Source of the DNA: Streptococcus sp.
GTDB taxonomy: Bacteria > Bacillota > Bacilli > Lactobacillales > Aerococcaceae
Length of the DNA: 7,382 nucleotides
Assembly (NCBI GenBank): GCA_015264885.1
Contig: JABZYY010000057.1
Span: 1-7,382, forward strand
Direction of reading: 5' to 3'
A program made the position numbers and the translations under genes. The notes below the pieces were generated by a model. It ran no database searches. It worked only from the letters and a program-made list of their open reading frames with translations, and was not told where the DNA came from. Of the stretch, positions 1-5,258 are shown one piece after another; positions within the stretch are counted from its first letter, which is position 1; each line of letters starts with the position of its first letter.

Positions 1-298
1 CCGTTTGGTGGCCGATAAGGTTGTACGATTGGAAGACGAATCCGATGGTGTGGTTTCTGTAGCTATCCCAATCGCGGTCTTTAAATTGCTTTGTTGATTT
101 TCCTTGGATGAGTAAATCACCCGATGTATATTGGTCGAGTCCACCGATGATATTTAATAGGGTGGTTTTCCCTGAACCCGATTGCCCGAGAATCGAGACG
201 AACTCATTTTCACGGAAACGAATCGAGATATCTTTCAACGCGTGAAACTCTTGGTTACCTGTATGATAAACTTTTGAAATATGTTGTAGTTGTAGCAT
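1..298 (-). CDS. ABC transporter ATP-binding protein (MacB/LolD/SalX type), partial
   Basis: The N-terminal 99 residues of an ABC transporter ATPase; the rest lies beyond base 1. The start is the ATG at 298-296, preceded on the minus strand by a GAAAGGAG ribosome binding site (about 306-313). The protein opens with LQLQHISKVYHTG, has a Walker A motif GQSGSGKT at residues 38-45 and a Q-loop FVFQSYNL with Gln90. The NIIGGLD stretch after Walker A and the early Q-loop are typical of the MacB/LolD/SalX class, whose members work with FtsX-type permeases in lipoprotein or peptide export or in antimicrobial peptide resistance. Some members in Firmicutes carry the permease as a C-terminal fusion. That cannot be seen here, so the substrate is unknown. 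It is transcribed divergently from cdd. The family is clear; the exact role is not. Confidence 0.93.
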   Translation of the reverse strand, partial: MLQLQHISKVYHTGNQEFHALKDISIRFRENEFVSILGQSGSGKTTLLNIIGGLDQYTSGDLLIQGKSTKQFKDRDWDSYRNHTIGFVFQSYNLIGHQT

Positions 299-313
299 CA
301 CCAAGCTCCTTTC

Positions 314-336
314 ATCAATATCCCTAGTGTACCACA
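314..336 (-). promoter_or_regulatory. Possible extended -10 promoter for the ABC transporter gene
   Basis: On the minus strand the bases TGGTACACT (334-326) match an extended -10 (TGnTAnnnT). A transcript would start near 319 and leave a short leader before the ribosome binding site. No convincing -35 box is seen. The heptamer AGTGTAC occurs twice (326-332 and 344-350), 18 bases apart, so a regulator site is also possible. Weak support. Confidence 0.35.
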
Positions 337-399
337 GTTGCGGAGTGTACACATAGGACTGGAGTCGGAATTTTAGTAAAAAGTTGGCAGGGAGAAATG

Positions 400-427
400 T
401 TGAAACTCCTTATAAAATCTGTATAAT
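400..427 (+). promoter_or_regulatory. Promoter of cdd
   Basis: TTGAAA at 400-405 and a perfect TATAAT at 422-427 are separated by 16 bases. Transcription would begin near 434, about 25 bases before the cdd ATG and just upstream of its AAAAGGAG ribosome binding site. This placement rules out upstream in-frame ATGs such as 384 as starts, since they lie upstream of the promoter. Confidence 0.8.
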
Positions 428-458
428 AGGAATACAACACAAAAAAGGAGTACAACCC

Positions 459-866
459 ATGACAACAATTGATAAAGTGGCTCTGATGGAGCAAGCGAAA
501 GAAGTTTTAAAGAATGCTTACTGTCCGTATTCAAAATTCCCTGTAGGCGCTGCGGTGTTATATAAAGATGGCCGTGTGATTACGGGAGCGAATATTGAGA
601 ATGTATCGTTTGGAGTGACAAACTGTGCAGAACGTAGCGCGATTTTCTACGGAGCTTCACAAGGCTATCGTAAAGGCGATATTTTAGCGATTGCCGTTGC
701 GGGGGAAACAGAAGGATTCTTACCACCATGTAACATTTGTCGTCAAGTGATGGTTGAGTTCTGCGGACCAGATACTCTTGTATTTTTATTGAATGGAAAA
801 GGCGAAATTCTAGAATTACGTCTAGAGGAATTAGTTCCTTATTCATTCGTTAGTTTAGAAATGTAA
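459..866 (+). CDS. cdd: Cytidine deaminase
   Basis: A 135-residue cytidine deaminase, which hydrolyses cytidine and deoxycytidine to uridine and deoxyuridine in cytosolic pyrimidine salvage. The length fits the small homotetrameric bacterial type. Zinc ligands are Cys56 in the CAERSAIF motif and Cys91 and Cys94 in PPCNICRQ. Glu58 is the catalytic proton shuttle. The N-terminal YCPYSKFPVGAA motif and the substrate-contacting NIENVSF (residues 45-51) are also present. The start at 459 is chosen because AAAAGGAG lies 8 bases upstream and the promoter at 400-427 lies just before that; an in-frame ATG at 384 precedes the promoter. In many Firmicutes cdd sits beside era or deoxynucleoside genes, but here it appears to be a single-gene transcript closed by the terminator at 879-917. 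Confidence 0.97.
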   Translation: MTTIDKVALMEQAKEVLKNAYCPYSKFPVGAAVLYKDGRVITGANIENVSFGVTNCAERSAIFYGASQGYRKGDILAIAVAGETEGFLPPCNICRQVMVEFCGPDTLVFLLNGKGEILELRLEELVPYSFVSLEM

Positions 867-878
867 TAAAATTCTATA

Positions 879-917
879 AGAAATGAAGCAGCTAGTTGTT
901 GCTTCGTTTCTTTTTTT
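879..917 (+). terminator. Rho-independent terminator of cdd
   Basis: A 12-bp stem (879-890 with 900-911, one G-U pair) closes a 9-base loop and runs directly into a T tract ending near 917. It lies 12 bases after the cdd stop codon. Confidence 0.93.
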
Positions 918-918
918 G

Positions 919-1243
919 TCCAAAAAAATTGAAAAATAAATTCGACGGGGTTTATTGGATCTATTCCGAAAACTGAGTTTTTAGGATATAATCGCCTGAA
1001 TTTCTAGTGATTGAATGATATAAAAGTTATTCAGCTGGTTTATCGAACGGCAGTCAGCAATCAAGTGATTGATTGGCTAGAGATCCATTTGTAAAGGGAT
1101 CTCCTATAAAGTGAGGAGCACGCTTATACAAAATTTGTTGGTTTTCCGAAGTGTCGAAATGAGTTCTTTGTATAAAATTTTCTCGCGCCATTTTTGCATG
1201 AAAAAAAGTAAAATGTAGCATATATGTTACACTTCGAAAAATG
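919..1243. other. Gene-free region rich in inverted repeats
   Basis: I see no credible gene here; the reading frames on the minus strand have no ribosome binding site and no recognisable protein. The region does hold a series of local hairpins. These are CTGAAT 996-1001 with 1029-1034; CAATCAA 1058-1064 with 1069-1075; GAGATCC 1080-1086 with 1097-1103; and TTATACAAA 1124-1132 with 1167-1175, enclosing a smaller hairpin at about 1143-1160. An 18-base near-palindrome lies at 1214-1231 and a CACTTC/GAAGTG hairpin at about 1232-1248. TATAAT at 987-992 could be a -10 box, but its -35 (TTCCGA, 964-969) is poor. Taken together this may be the 5' part of a structured transcript that continues into E1. 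Confidence 0.45.
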
Positions 1244-1462
1244 AAGTGGAAAGATTGAGGCCGTAGAATCCAGCGGATGCCATAATAGCAGTAATGGGGG
1301 ATGGCAACCAATGTGAATTACTGACTCTAGGGAATTCCCGTAGAGTCAGTTTGAAGCTTGGTAGAGCTTGAGACTTTGGCTCAAGCCGGTGCCCCATTAC
1401 AGCCTTTATGGCCAAATCCGCTAGGATTCGCAGGCTCCAAAAGTTAAACAATCTTTCTGCTT
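1244..1462. ncRNA. Structured repeat element E1 (candidate RNA family, copy 1)
   Basis: A 219-base element closes on itself through a ladder of helices: 1244-1257 with 1449-1462 (14 bp including G-U); 1266-1271 with 1424-1429; 1273-1278 with 1416-1421; 1279-1285 with 1406-1412; 1291-1299 with 1392-1400. At the tip are two hairpins. Hairpin A is 1320-1350 (ACTGACTCTA paired with its complement, with GGGAATTCCC inside). Hairpin B is 1366-1386 (GCTTGAG/CTCAAGC). Unpaired-looking bases AATGTGAATT (1310-1319) and TTGAAGCTTG (1351-1360) flank hairpin A. The core 1310-1360 recurs inverted at 5341-5393. Helices outside the core differ in sequence but keep pairing in copy 2. The transcribed strand is unknown and no terminator-like T tract follows on either side. 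The fold is seen by eye; an RNA function is inferred. I cannot match it to a known family. Confidence 0.6.
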
Positions 1463-1489
1463 GCAAGTGATGAGAGACTGTTTTATACT
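1461..1489 (+). promoter_or_regulatory. Promoter of the SOS mutagenesis operon
   Basis: TTGCAA at 1461-1466 and TATACT at 1484-1489 are separated by an ideal 17 bases, giving a start near 1496 and a leader of about 38 bases. The first two bases of the -35 box are also the last two paired bases of element E1, so the two are directly adjacent. Confidence 0.75.
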
Positions 1490-1492
1490 AAA

Positions 1493-1511
1493 GTCAACCA
1501 AATAGGTTTAC
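1493..1511 (+). promoter_or_regulatory. Candidate autoregulatory operator at the SOS operon start site
   Basis: A 19-base imperfect dyad GTcAACCaaataGGTTtAC lies just downstream of the -10 box and overlaps the expected transcription start. Only one symmetric pair is broken. Repressors of the XRE-S24 type bind such dyads at their own promoter, so this is the most likely site for the product of 1534-2220. It is not the classic Gram-positive LexA box (GAACnnnnGTTC), of which I see none here. The binding is inferred from position and symmetry. Confidence 0.42.
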
Positions 1512-1533
1512 ACGTTTTTGCAGGAGGTGTACG

Positions 1534-2220
1534 ATGTATCAACCAGAAAAATTAAAAGAGAGAAGAGTGGCGCAGGGCTTGACGCAACAAGAGCTCGCCA
1601 ATGCACTCGGTGTCTCTAAGCAGGCTTATTCTGCCTGGGAGCGTGGAGTGAAGGTGCCAGCTGCGGATAAGGTAGAACAGCTGGAGAAGCTTCTATCTGT
1701 GCCAAAGGGATATTTTACAGAAATAGAAATTGTGCGATTATACCATACGCTCACGCCACCCAACAAAGAGAAGGCGGTACGCTATGTCAGAGCGTTAGCA
1801 ACCGAGGAACAAACGCCAAAAGTAGTGCCGATGAAGAAGAAACTAGTCGCGTATCATGTGTACGAGAAGATGTCGGCCGGGATTGGGGCGACGATTTACA
1901 ACGACCGAGACTACGATACGGTTTACTACGATGAAGAGTTGGCACATGATTTTGCGTCATGGGTATCGGGGGATTCGATGGAACCACGCTACCACAATGG
2001 ATCGGTGGCGCTCATTCGTGAGACGGGATTCGATTATGATGGAGCGGTCTATGCGGTGGTATGGAACAGTCAGACGTTTATTAAGCGCGTGTACCGTGAA
2101 AGGGACGGGTTGCGTTTAGTATCGTTTAACCCGGACTATGCGGATTTATTTGCTCCGTACGAGGAAGAACCACGAGTGGTAGGAATGATTGTTGGAAACT
2201 TTATACCGTTGGAGGGATAA
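1534..2220 (+). CDS. LexA/HdiR-like self-cleaving repressor (XRE HTH + S24 peptidase)
   Basis: A 228-residue regulator. Residues 6-60 are an XRE-type helix-turn-helix (LTQQELANALGVSKQAYSAWERG). Residues 104-226 form an S24/LexA-type peptidase domain with cleavage site Ala115-Gly116 in SAGIGA, nucleophile Ser148 in SGDSMEP and general base Lys184 in TFIKRVY. All parts needed for RecA-stimulated self-cleavage are present. The organisation matches HdiR of Lactococcus, which replaces a winged-helix LexA as a DNA-damage-responsive repressor. An AGGAGGTG ribosome binding site at 1522-1529 fixes the start. It is the first gene of an operon with the polymerase at 2223 (2-base gap), so it most likely represses itself and the two following genes until DNA damage. 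A phage-type repressor is the main alternative, but no phage genes are nearby. Confidence 0.9.
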   Translation: MYQPEKLKERRVAQGLTQQELANALGVSKQAYSAWERGVKVPAADKVEQLEKLLSVPKGYFTEIEIVRLYHTLTPPNKEKAVRYVRALATEEQTPKVVPMKKKLVAYHVYEKMSAGIGATIYNDRDYDTVYYDEELAHDFASWVSGDSMEPRYHNGSVALIRETGFDYDGAVYAVVWNSQTFIKRVYRERDGLRLVSFNPDYADLFAPYEEEPRVVGMIVGNFIPLEG

Positions 2221-2222
2221 AG

Positions 2223-3638
2223 ATGGGCTGCTTTGACTATTCGAAGGAACCAAGAAGCGACATTGCCTTTGTGGATATGAAGTCCTTTTACGCGAGTGTG
2301 GAATGTGTGGCAAGGGGGCTGCATCCATTGAAGACGTCGCTATGCGTGATGAGTCGTGCGGATAATTCGGCGGGGTTGATTTTAGCATCCTCCCCGACGT
2401 TCAAGAAGGTCTTCGGAAAATCCAATGTCGGTCGTGCCTACGAGTTGCCCTTTGATGTCAAAACACGTCGTTTTAGTTACGCCAATGCACGCCGACAAGG
2501 AATCGAAGTAACGCCGCAATATGTGCGCTTTATCGAAAATTGGGCGAAGGTGACGCATATCGTACCGCCTCGGATGGACGAGTATATTAAGGTGAACATG
2601 CAAATTCAACGCGTCTTTCAAAACTTCGGTGGGCCAGAGGATATTTTTCCCTATTCGATTGATGAAGGGTTTATCGATTTAACGTCATCGCTGAATTATT
2701 TTGTGCCGGATGATGCCTTGTCTAGACGGGAAAAGCTCGACCGCGTGTCTGCGGATATTCAACGGGCGATTTGGAAGGAGACGGGGATTTACTCGACGGT
2801 TGGAATGTCGAACGCGAATCCTCTCTTGGCCAAATTAGCGCTCGATAATGAGGCGAAGAAGATTCCGCATATGAGAGCGAACTGGTCGTATGAAGATGTC
2901 GAAGAGAAGGTCTGGGGAATTTCAGAAATGACAGACTTCTGGGGCATTGGCTCGCGGATGGAGAAGCGGTTGAATGCGCTCGGGATTTATTCGATTCGCG
3001 AACTTGCCAATGCCAATCCTGACCGATTGAAACAAGCGCTTGGCGTCGTGGGACTCGATTTATGGTTTCACGCAAACGGCATCGATGAGAGTAATGTGCA
3101 TGTGCCATATCGTCCGAAATCAAGAGGACTCGGGAACTCGCAGGTGCTTCCGCGCAACTATGTCTGCCAGCGCGATATCGAAATCGTGCTTCGCGAGATG
3201 GCGGAGCAGGTGGCGATTCGAATGCGCAGGATTAAGAAGAAGGCGACGGTTGTTTCGATTCACGTAGGCTACTCCAAGGACGAGGGCTTGTCGTCGATAC
3301 AGGCGCAACGCAAGATTGACCCGACGAATCGCACTTCGGTGTTATCGGAAGTGGTCTTGGAACTCTTTCGTAAGAAATACAAAGGAGGTGCGGTGCGTAA
3401 TGTGGCGGTGCGGTATTCCGGATTTGTCGAAGAAAGCTTTGGACTCATTTCACTATTCGAAGATATTGAAGCAGTTGAAAAAGAAGAAAGGCTCCAGACG
3501 GCGATTGATACGGTCCGTGACCAATACGGATTCACCTCGCTTTTAAAAGGGAACGCGCTGGAAGGTGGTTCGCGCGTGGTGGCTAGAAGTAAGTTAGTCG
3601 GAGGGCATTCCGCTGGAGGATTAGACGGTTTGAAATAA
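2223..3638 (+). CDS. umuC: UmuC-like Y-family translesion DNA polymerase
   Basis: A 471-residue error-prone polymerase that copies past damaged bases. The palm residues are present: Asp18 in FVDMKSFYASVE, and Asp147-Glu148 in YSIDEGFID. Phe22-Tyr23 occupy the steric-gate position. A helix-hairpin-helix-like stretch near residues 238-275 (WGIGSRMEKRLNALGI) and a C-terminal little-finger domain follow. LISLF at residues 408-412, after the little finger, resembles the QLxLF peptide that docks such polymerases on the sliding clamp. The protein is closest in layout to the Gram-positive UmuC/YqjW/UvrX branch rather than to the shorter DinB (Pol IV), which usually has about 350-370 residues. Its GGAGGG ribosome binding site (2211-2216) overlaps the end of the repressor gene. 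Its stop overlaps the next ATG by one base. Expected to be induced with the repressor during SOS. The umuC name is by family, not proven orthology. Confidence 0.93.
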   Translation: MGCFDYSKEPRSDIAFVDMKSFYASVECVARGLHPLKTSLCVMSRADNSAGLILASSPTFKKVFGKSNVGRAYELPFDVKTRRFSYANARRQGIEVTPQYVRFIENWAKVTHIVPPRMDEYIKVNMQIQRVFQNFGGPEDIFPYSIDEGFIDLTSSLNYFVPDDALSRREKLDRVSADIQRAIWKETGIYSTVGMSNANPLLAKLALDNEAKKIPHMRANWSYEDVEEKVWGISEMTDFWGIGSRMEKRLNALGIYSIRELANANPDRLKQALGVVGLDLWFHANGIDESNVHVPYRPKSRGLGNSQVLPRNYVCQRDIEIVLREMAEQVAIRMRRIKKKATVVSIHVGYSKDEGLSSIQAQRKIDPTNRTSVLSEVVLELFRKKYKGGAVRNVAVRYSGFVEESFGLISLFEDIEAVEKEERLQTAIDTVRDQYGFTSLLKGNALEGGSRVVARSKLVGGHSAGGLDGLK

Positions 3639-3991
3639 TGGAAAGAGCGTATTTGCCGTATCGCTCGGCAAGAGAGCACAAGGATCGCGGCATGGCGAAG
3701 TGGATGGGATTTTTCCTATCTGAACATACGACGTCCCTAAAAGATGAAAAGAAACGTGCTGACCAGACGAGTCTGCTGACGATGGAAGAAAAATGGATGT
3801 TGCTGTCGCAATTGTATGTAGGGAAGTTGCAAGCCAGTATTACGGTGCCGTATCGGATGATGCGCCAAACGCTCATTGGCGAAGTGAGTGAATTATACGA
3901 GAGTGAAATCTCGCTGAAGACAGAAGAAGGCTACCGCCGAATTGCAGTGGAAGAGATTCTGCAAATTCAGTTGGTGGAAGGCACAGAGTAA
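3638..3991 (+). CDS. YolD-like protein of the SOS polymerase operon
   Basis: A 117-residue protein with the YolD-family signature near its N-terminus (HKDRGMAKWMGFFLSEH, residues 14-30), then a hydrophilic helix and a C-terminal half (from about residue 68) that resembles a small beta-rich module (ITVPYRMM, GYRRIAVEEILQIQLVE). No signal peptide, membrane segment or catalytic motif is visible. YolD-like genes repeatedly sit beside Y-family polymerases (yqjX with yqjW, yolD with uvrX in Bacillus), which suggests an accessory role in translesion synthesis, but the biochemical function is not established. Its ATG overlaps the umuC stop (TAATG) with only a distant GGAGGA at 3615-3620, so it is probably translated by coupling. 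An ATG at 3692 has AAGGA upstream but would cut into the conserved motif. Confidence 0.85.
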   Translation: MERAYLPYRSAREHKDRGMAKWMGFFLSEHTTSLKDEKKRADQTSLLTMEEKWMLLSQLYVGKLQASITVPYRMMRQTLIGEVSELYESEISLKTEEGYRRIAVEEILQIQLVEGTE

Positions 3992-4028
3992 TAGAAAACA
4001 GTACGGAATTTCTTTCAACATATAAAGT

Positions 4029-4058
4029 TTTAAAGGGGTCGAATTCGACTCCTTTAAA
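4029..4058. repeat. 30-base palindrome after the SOS operon
   Basis: TTTAAAGGGGTCGAA is followed at once by its complement (4044-4058), with one G-T position and a GAATTC centre. There is no T tract on either side, so it is not a standard terminator. It lies 38 bases after the yolD-like stop and just before a true terminator. It could protect the mRNA 3' end or bind a protein; no function can be assigned. Confidence 0.6.
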
Positions 4059-4069
4059 GTAGGATAAAT

Positions 4070-4117
4070 AAGAACGTCCCCCGTTATTCACTAGAGTTGA
4101 CGGGGGCGTTCTTTTTT
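4070..4117 (+). terminator. Rho-independent terminator of the SOS operon
   Basis: AAGAACGTCCCCCGT (4070-4084) pairs with ACGGGGGCGTTCTT (4100-4113) with one bulged T, followed by a six-T run ending at 4117. It closes the 1534-3991 operon. Its right arm contains the -35 box of the next promoter. Confidence 0.93.
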
Positions 4118-4125
4118 GCTAAAAT
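4097..4125 (+). promoter_or_regulatory. Promoter of the rplU-prp-rpmA operon
   Basis: TTGACG (4097-4102) and TAAAAT (4120-4125) are 17 bases apart, with an extended -10 TG at 4117-4118. The start would be near 4132, exactly where the first leader hairpin begins. The -35 box lies across the loop and right arm of the upstream terminator, so terminator and promoter share DNA. Confidence 0.78.
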
Positions 4126-4131
4126 AGTCGT

Positions 4132-4228
4132 GTTGTAATTGTGAAGCACCACAGCTACAACCGCTCGGATTAGAGTACAAAAGACCGGAATCGGCACTTT
4201 AAACTGGCGAGTCTTAGTCTAAAATATA
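4132..4228 (+). ncRNA. L21 leader (ribosomal protein operon regulatory RNA)
   Basis: The leader between the promoter and the rplU ribosome binding site is about 100 bases and structured. GTTGTA (4132-4137) pairs with TACAAC (4156-4161) and TGTG (4140-4143) with CACA (4150-4153). After it, CTCG near 4164 can pair with CGAG near 4210, and TTAGA near 4170 with TCTAA near 4220. Firmicutes carry a known L21 leader family in this place, thought to let L21 or L27 control their own synthesis. The assignment rests on position, length and pairing, not on a covariance search. Confidence 0.7.
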
Positions 4229-4239
4229 GGAGGTGCAAT

Positions 4240-4548
4240 ATGTACGCAATCGTAAAAACTGGTGGAAAACAAGTTAAAGTTGAAGTTGGTCAAGCAATCT
4301 ACGTTGAAAAATTAAACGCAGAAGCTGGCGACAAAGTAACTTTCGAAGAAGTAGTATTTGTAGGTGGAGATGACGTTAAAGTTGGTGCTCCATTCGTAGC
4401 AGGTGCAACTGTTGAAGGAACTGTTGAAAAACAAGGCCGTCAAAAGAAAGTTGTAACTTTCAAATACAAACGTCGTAAAGACTCACACCGTAAACAAGGT
4501 CACCGTCAACCTTATACAAAAGTTGTTATTGACGCAATCAACGCTTAA
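4240..4548 (+). CDS. rplU: 50S ribosomal protein L21
   Basis: A 102-residue L21 of normal length, opening [18 protein letters not shown], the hallmark of the family. The basic C-terminal tail ([17 protein letters not shown], residues 75-91) is the 23S rRNA-binding part. L21 binds domain V region rRNA in the large subunit near L20. An AGGAGGTG ribosome binding site lies 4-5 bases before the ATG. The coding sequence uses the A/T-ending optimal codons of highly expressed genes (GTTGAAGTTGGT, CGTCGTAAA), in contrast to the SOS operon upstream. It is the first gene of rplU-prp-rpmA and is probably governed by the leader at 4132-4228. Confidence 0.98.
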   Translation: MYAIVKTGGKQVKVEVGQAIYVEKLNAEAGDKVTFEEVVFVGGDDVKVGAPFVAGATVEGTVEKQGRQKKVVTFKYKRRKDSHRKQGHRQPYTKVVIDAINA

Positions 4549-4553
4549 TCACG

Positions 4554-4886
4554 ATGATTCAAGTGACTGTACACAAGAAGAACCAACGTATCGTTTCCTT
4601 TGAAATGACTGGGCATGCAAACTTTAGTGAACATGGTTCAGATATCGTTTGCGCAGGGGTATCGGCTTTAGCCATTACAACTGTGAACAGTATTGAGAAG
4701 TTAGCAGGATACCAACCGATTGTCGAAGTCGACGAGGTGGAGGGTGGTTACTTATATATGGAAGTTGTAGAAGACTTGACGAAAGAGCAAGAACATACAA
4801 CTCAAATTTTATTAAATAGTCTATTACTAGGGTTAGAAGATATTCAATCGGAATATCAAGACTTTCTAGCTGTAACTGTTGCATAA
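4554..4886 (+). CDS. prp: Ribosomal-processing cysteine protease Prp
   Basis: A 110-residue Prp (formerly YsxB/DUF464). The catalytic pair is His21 in [11 protein letters not shown] and Cys33 in [10 protein letters not shown], matching the known His/Cys spacing of the family. Prp removes the N-terminal extension of ribosomal protein L27, a step needed for active ribosomes in Firmicutes. Its substrate is encoded 22 bases downstream, and that L27 does carry the cleavage motif. The ATG at 4554 is 5 bases after the rplU stop and has no visible Shine-Dalgarno sequence, so translation probably depends on ribosomes finishing rplU, which would keep the protease well below the level of L21 and L27. 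Confidence 0.95.
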   Translation: MIQVTVHKKNQRIVSFEMTGHANFSEHGSDIVCAGVSALAITTVNSIEKLAGYQPIVEVDEVEGGYLYMEVVEDLTKEQEHTTQILLNSLLLGLEDIQSEYQDFLAVTVA

Positions 4887-4908
4887 TCAATCAAGGAGGT
4901 GCACAACT

Positions 4909-5199
4909 ATGTTAAAAGTGAATTTACAATTATTCGCCCATAAAAAAGGGGGCGGTTCTACATCAAACGGACGTGACTCACAAGCGAAACGTCTAGGTGC
5001 TAAACGTGCTGACGGACAATTCGTTTCAGGTGGTTCAATTTTATACCGTCAACGTGGAACAAAAATCCATCCAGGTGAAAACGTAGGTAGAGGTGGAGAC
5101 GATACTTTATTTGCTAAAGTAGACGGAATTGTACGTTTCGAACGTAAAGGCCGTGACAAAAAACAAGTATCTGTATATCCAGTAATCGCTGCTGAATAA
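4909..5199 (+). CDS. rpmA: 50S ribosomal protein L27 with Prp-cleaved N-terminal extension
   Basis: A 96-residue L27. The first ten residues [10 protein letters not shown] are the extension removed by Prp; cleavage after Ala10 leaves [14 protein letters not shown], the mature N-terminus that reaches the peptidyl transferase centre. [31 protein letters not shown] and the [14 protein letters not shown] motif are standard. The start at 4909 is set by AAGGAGGTG eight bases upstream and by the conserved extension; an in-frame ATG at 4879 lies inside the end of prp and has no ribosome binding site. It is the last gene of the operon; a terminator starts eight bases after the stop. Confidence 0.98.
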   Translation: MLKVNLQLFAHKKGGGSTSNGRDSQAKRLGAKRADGQFVSGGSILYRQRGTKIHPGENVGRGGDDTLFAKVDGIVRFERKGRDKKQVSVYPVIAAE

Positions 5200-5207
5200 T
5201 ATTGAGT

Positions 5208-5239
5208 AGGATGTGACATTCAGTCACATCCTTTTTTTT
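5208..5239 (+). terminator. Rho-independent terminator of rplU-prp-rpmA
   Basis: AGGATGTGAC (5208-5217) pairs perfectly with GTCACATCCT (5223-5232) around a 5-base loop, followed by seven to eight Ts. Confidence 0.96.
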
Positions 5240-5258
5240 AAGAAAAATGAGATTTTAA

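Noticed and set aside
384..458. Upstream extension of cdd from ATG 384
   Set aside because: It lies upstream of the clear promoter (400-427), has no ribosome binding site, and the family begins near the ATG at 459.
1244..1462. E1 as a retron, group II intron or tRNA-like gene
   Set aside because: There is no reverse transcriptase or maturase in the window; the polymerase next to it is a Y-family UmuC. No tRNA anticodon arm or T-loop motif was seen.
1054..1466. Minus-strand open frames of 79-85 codons
   Set aside because: No ribosome binding sites, no recognisable protein, and they run through the E1 helices; they look like chance frames.
4879..4908. Upstream start for rpmA at ATG 4879
   Set aside because: It overlaps prp, lacks a ribosome binding site, and the conserved L27 extension starts exactly at 4909 after AAGGAGGTG.
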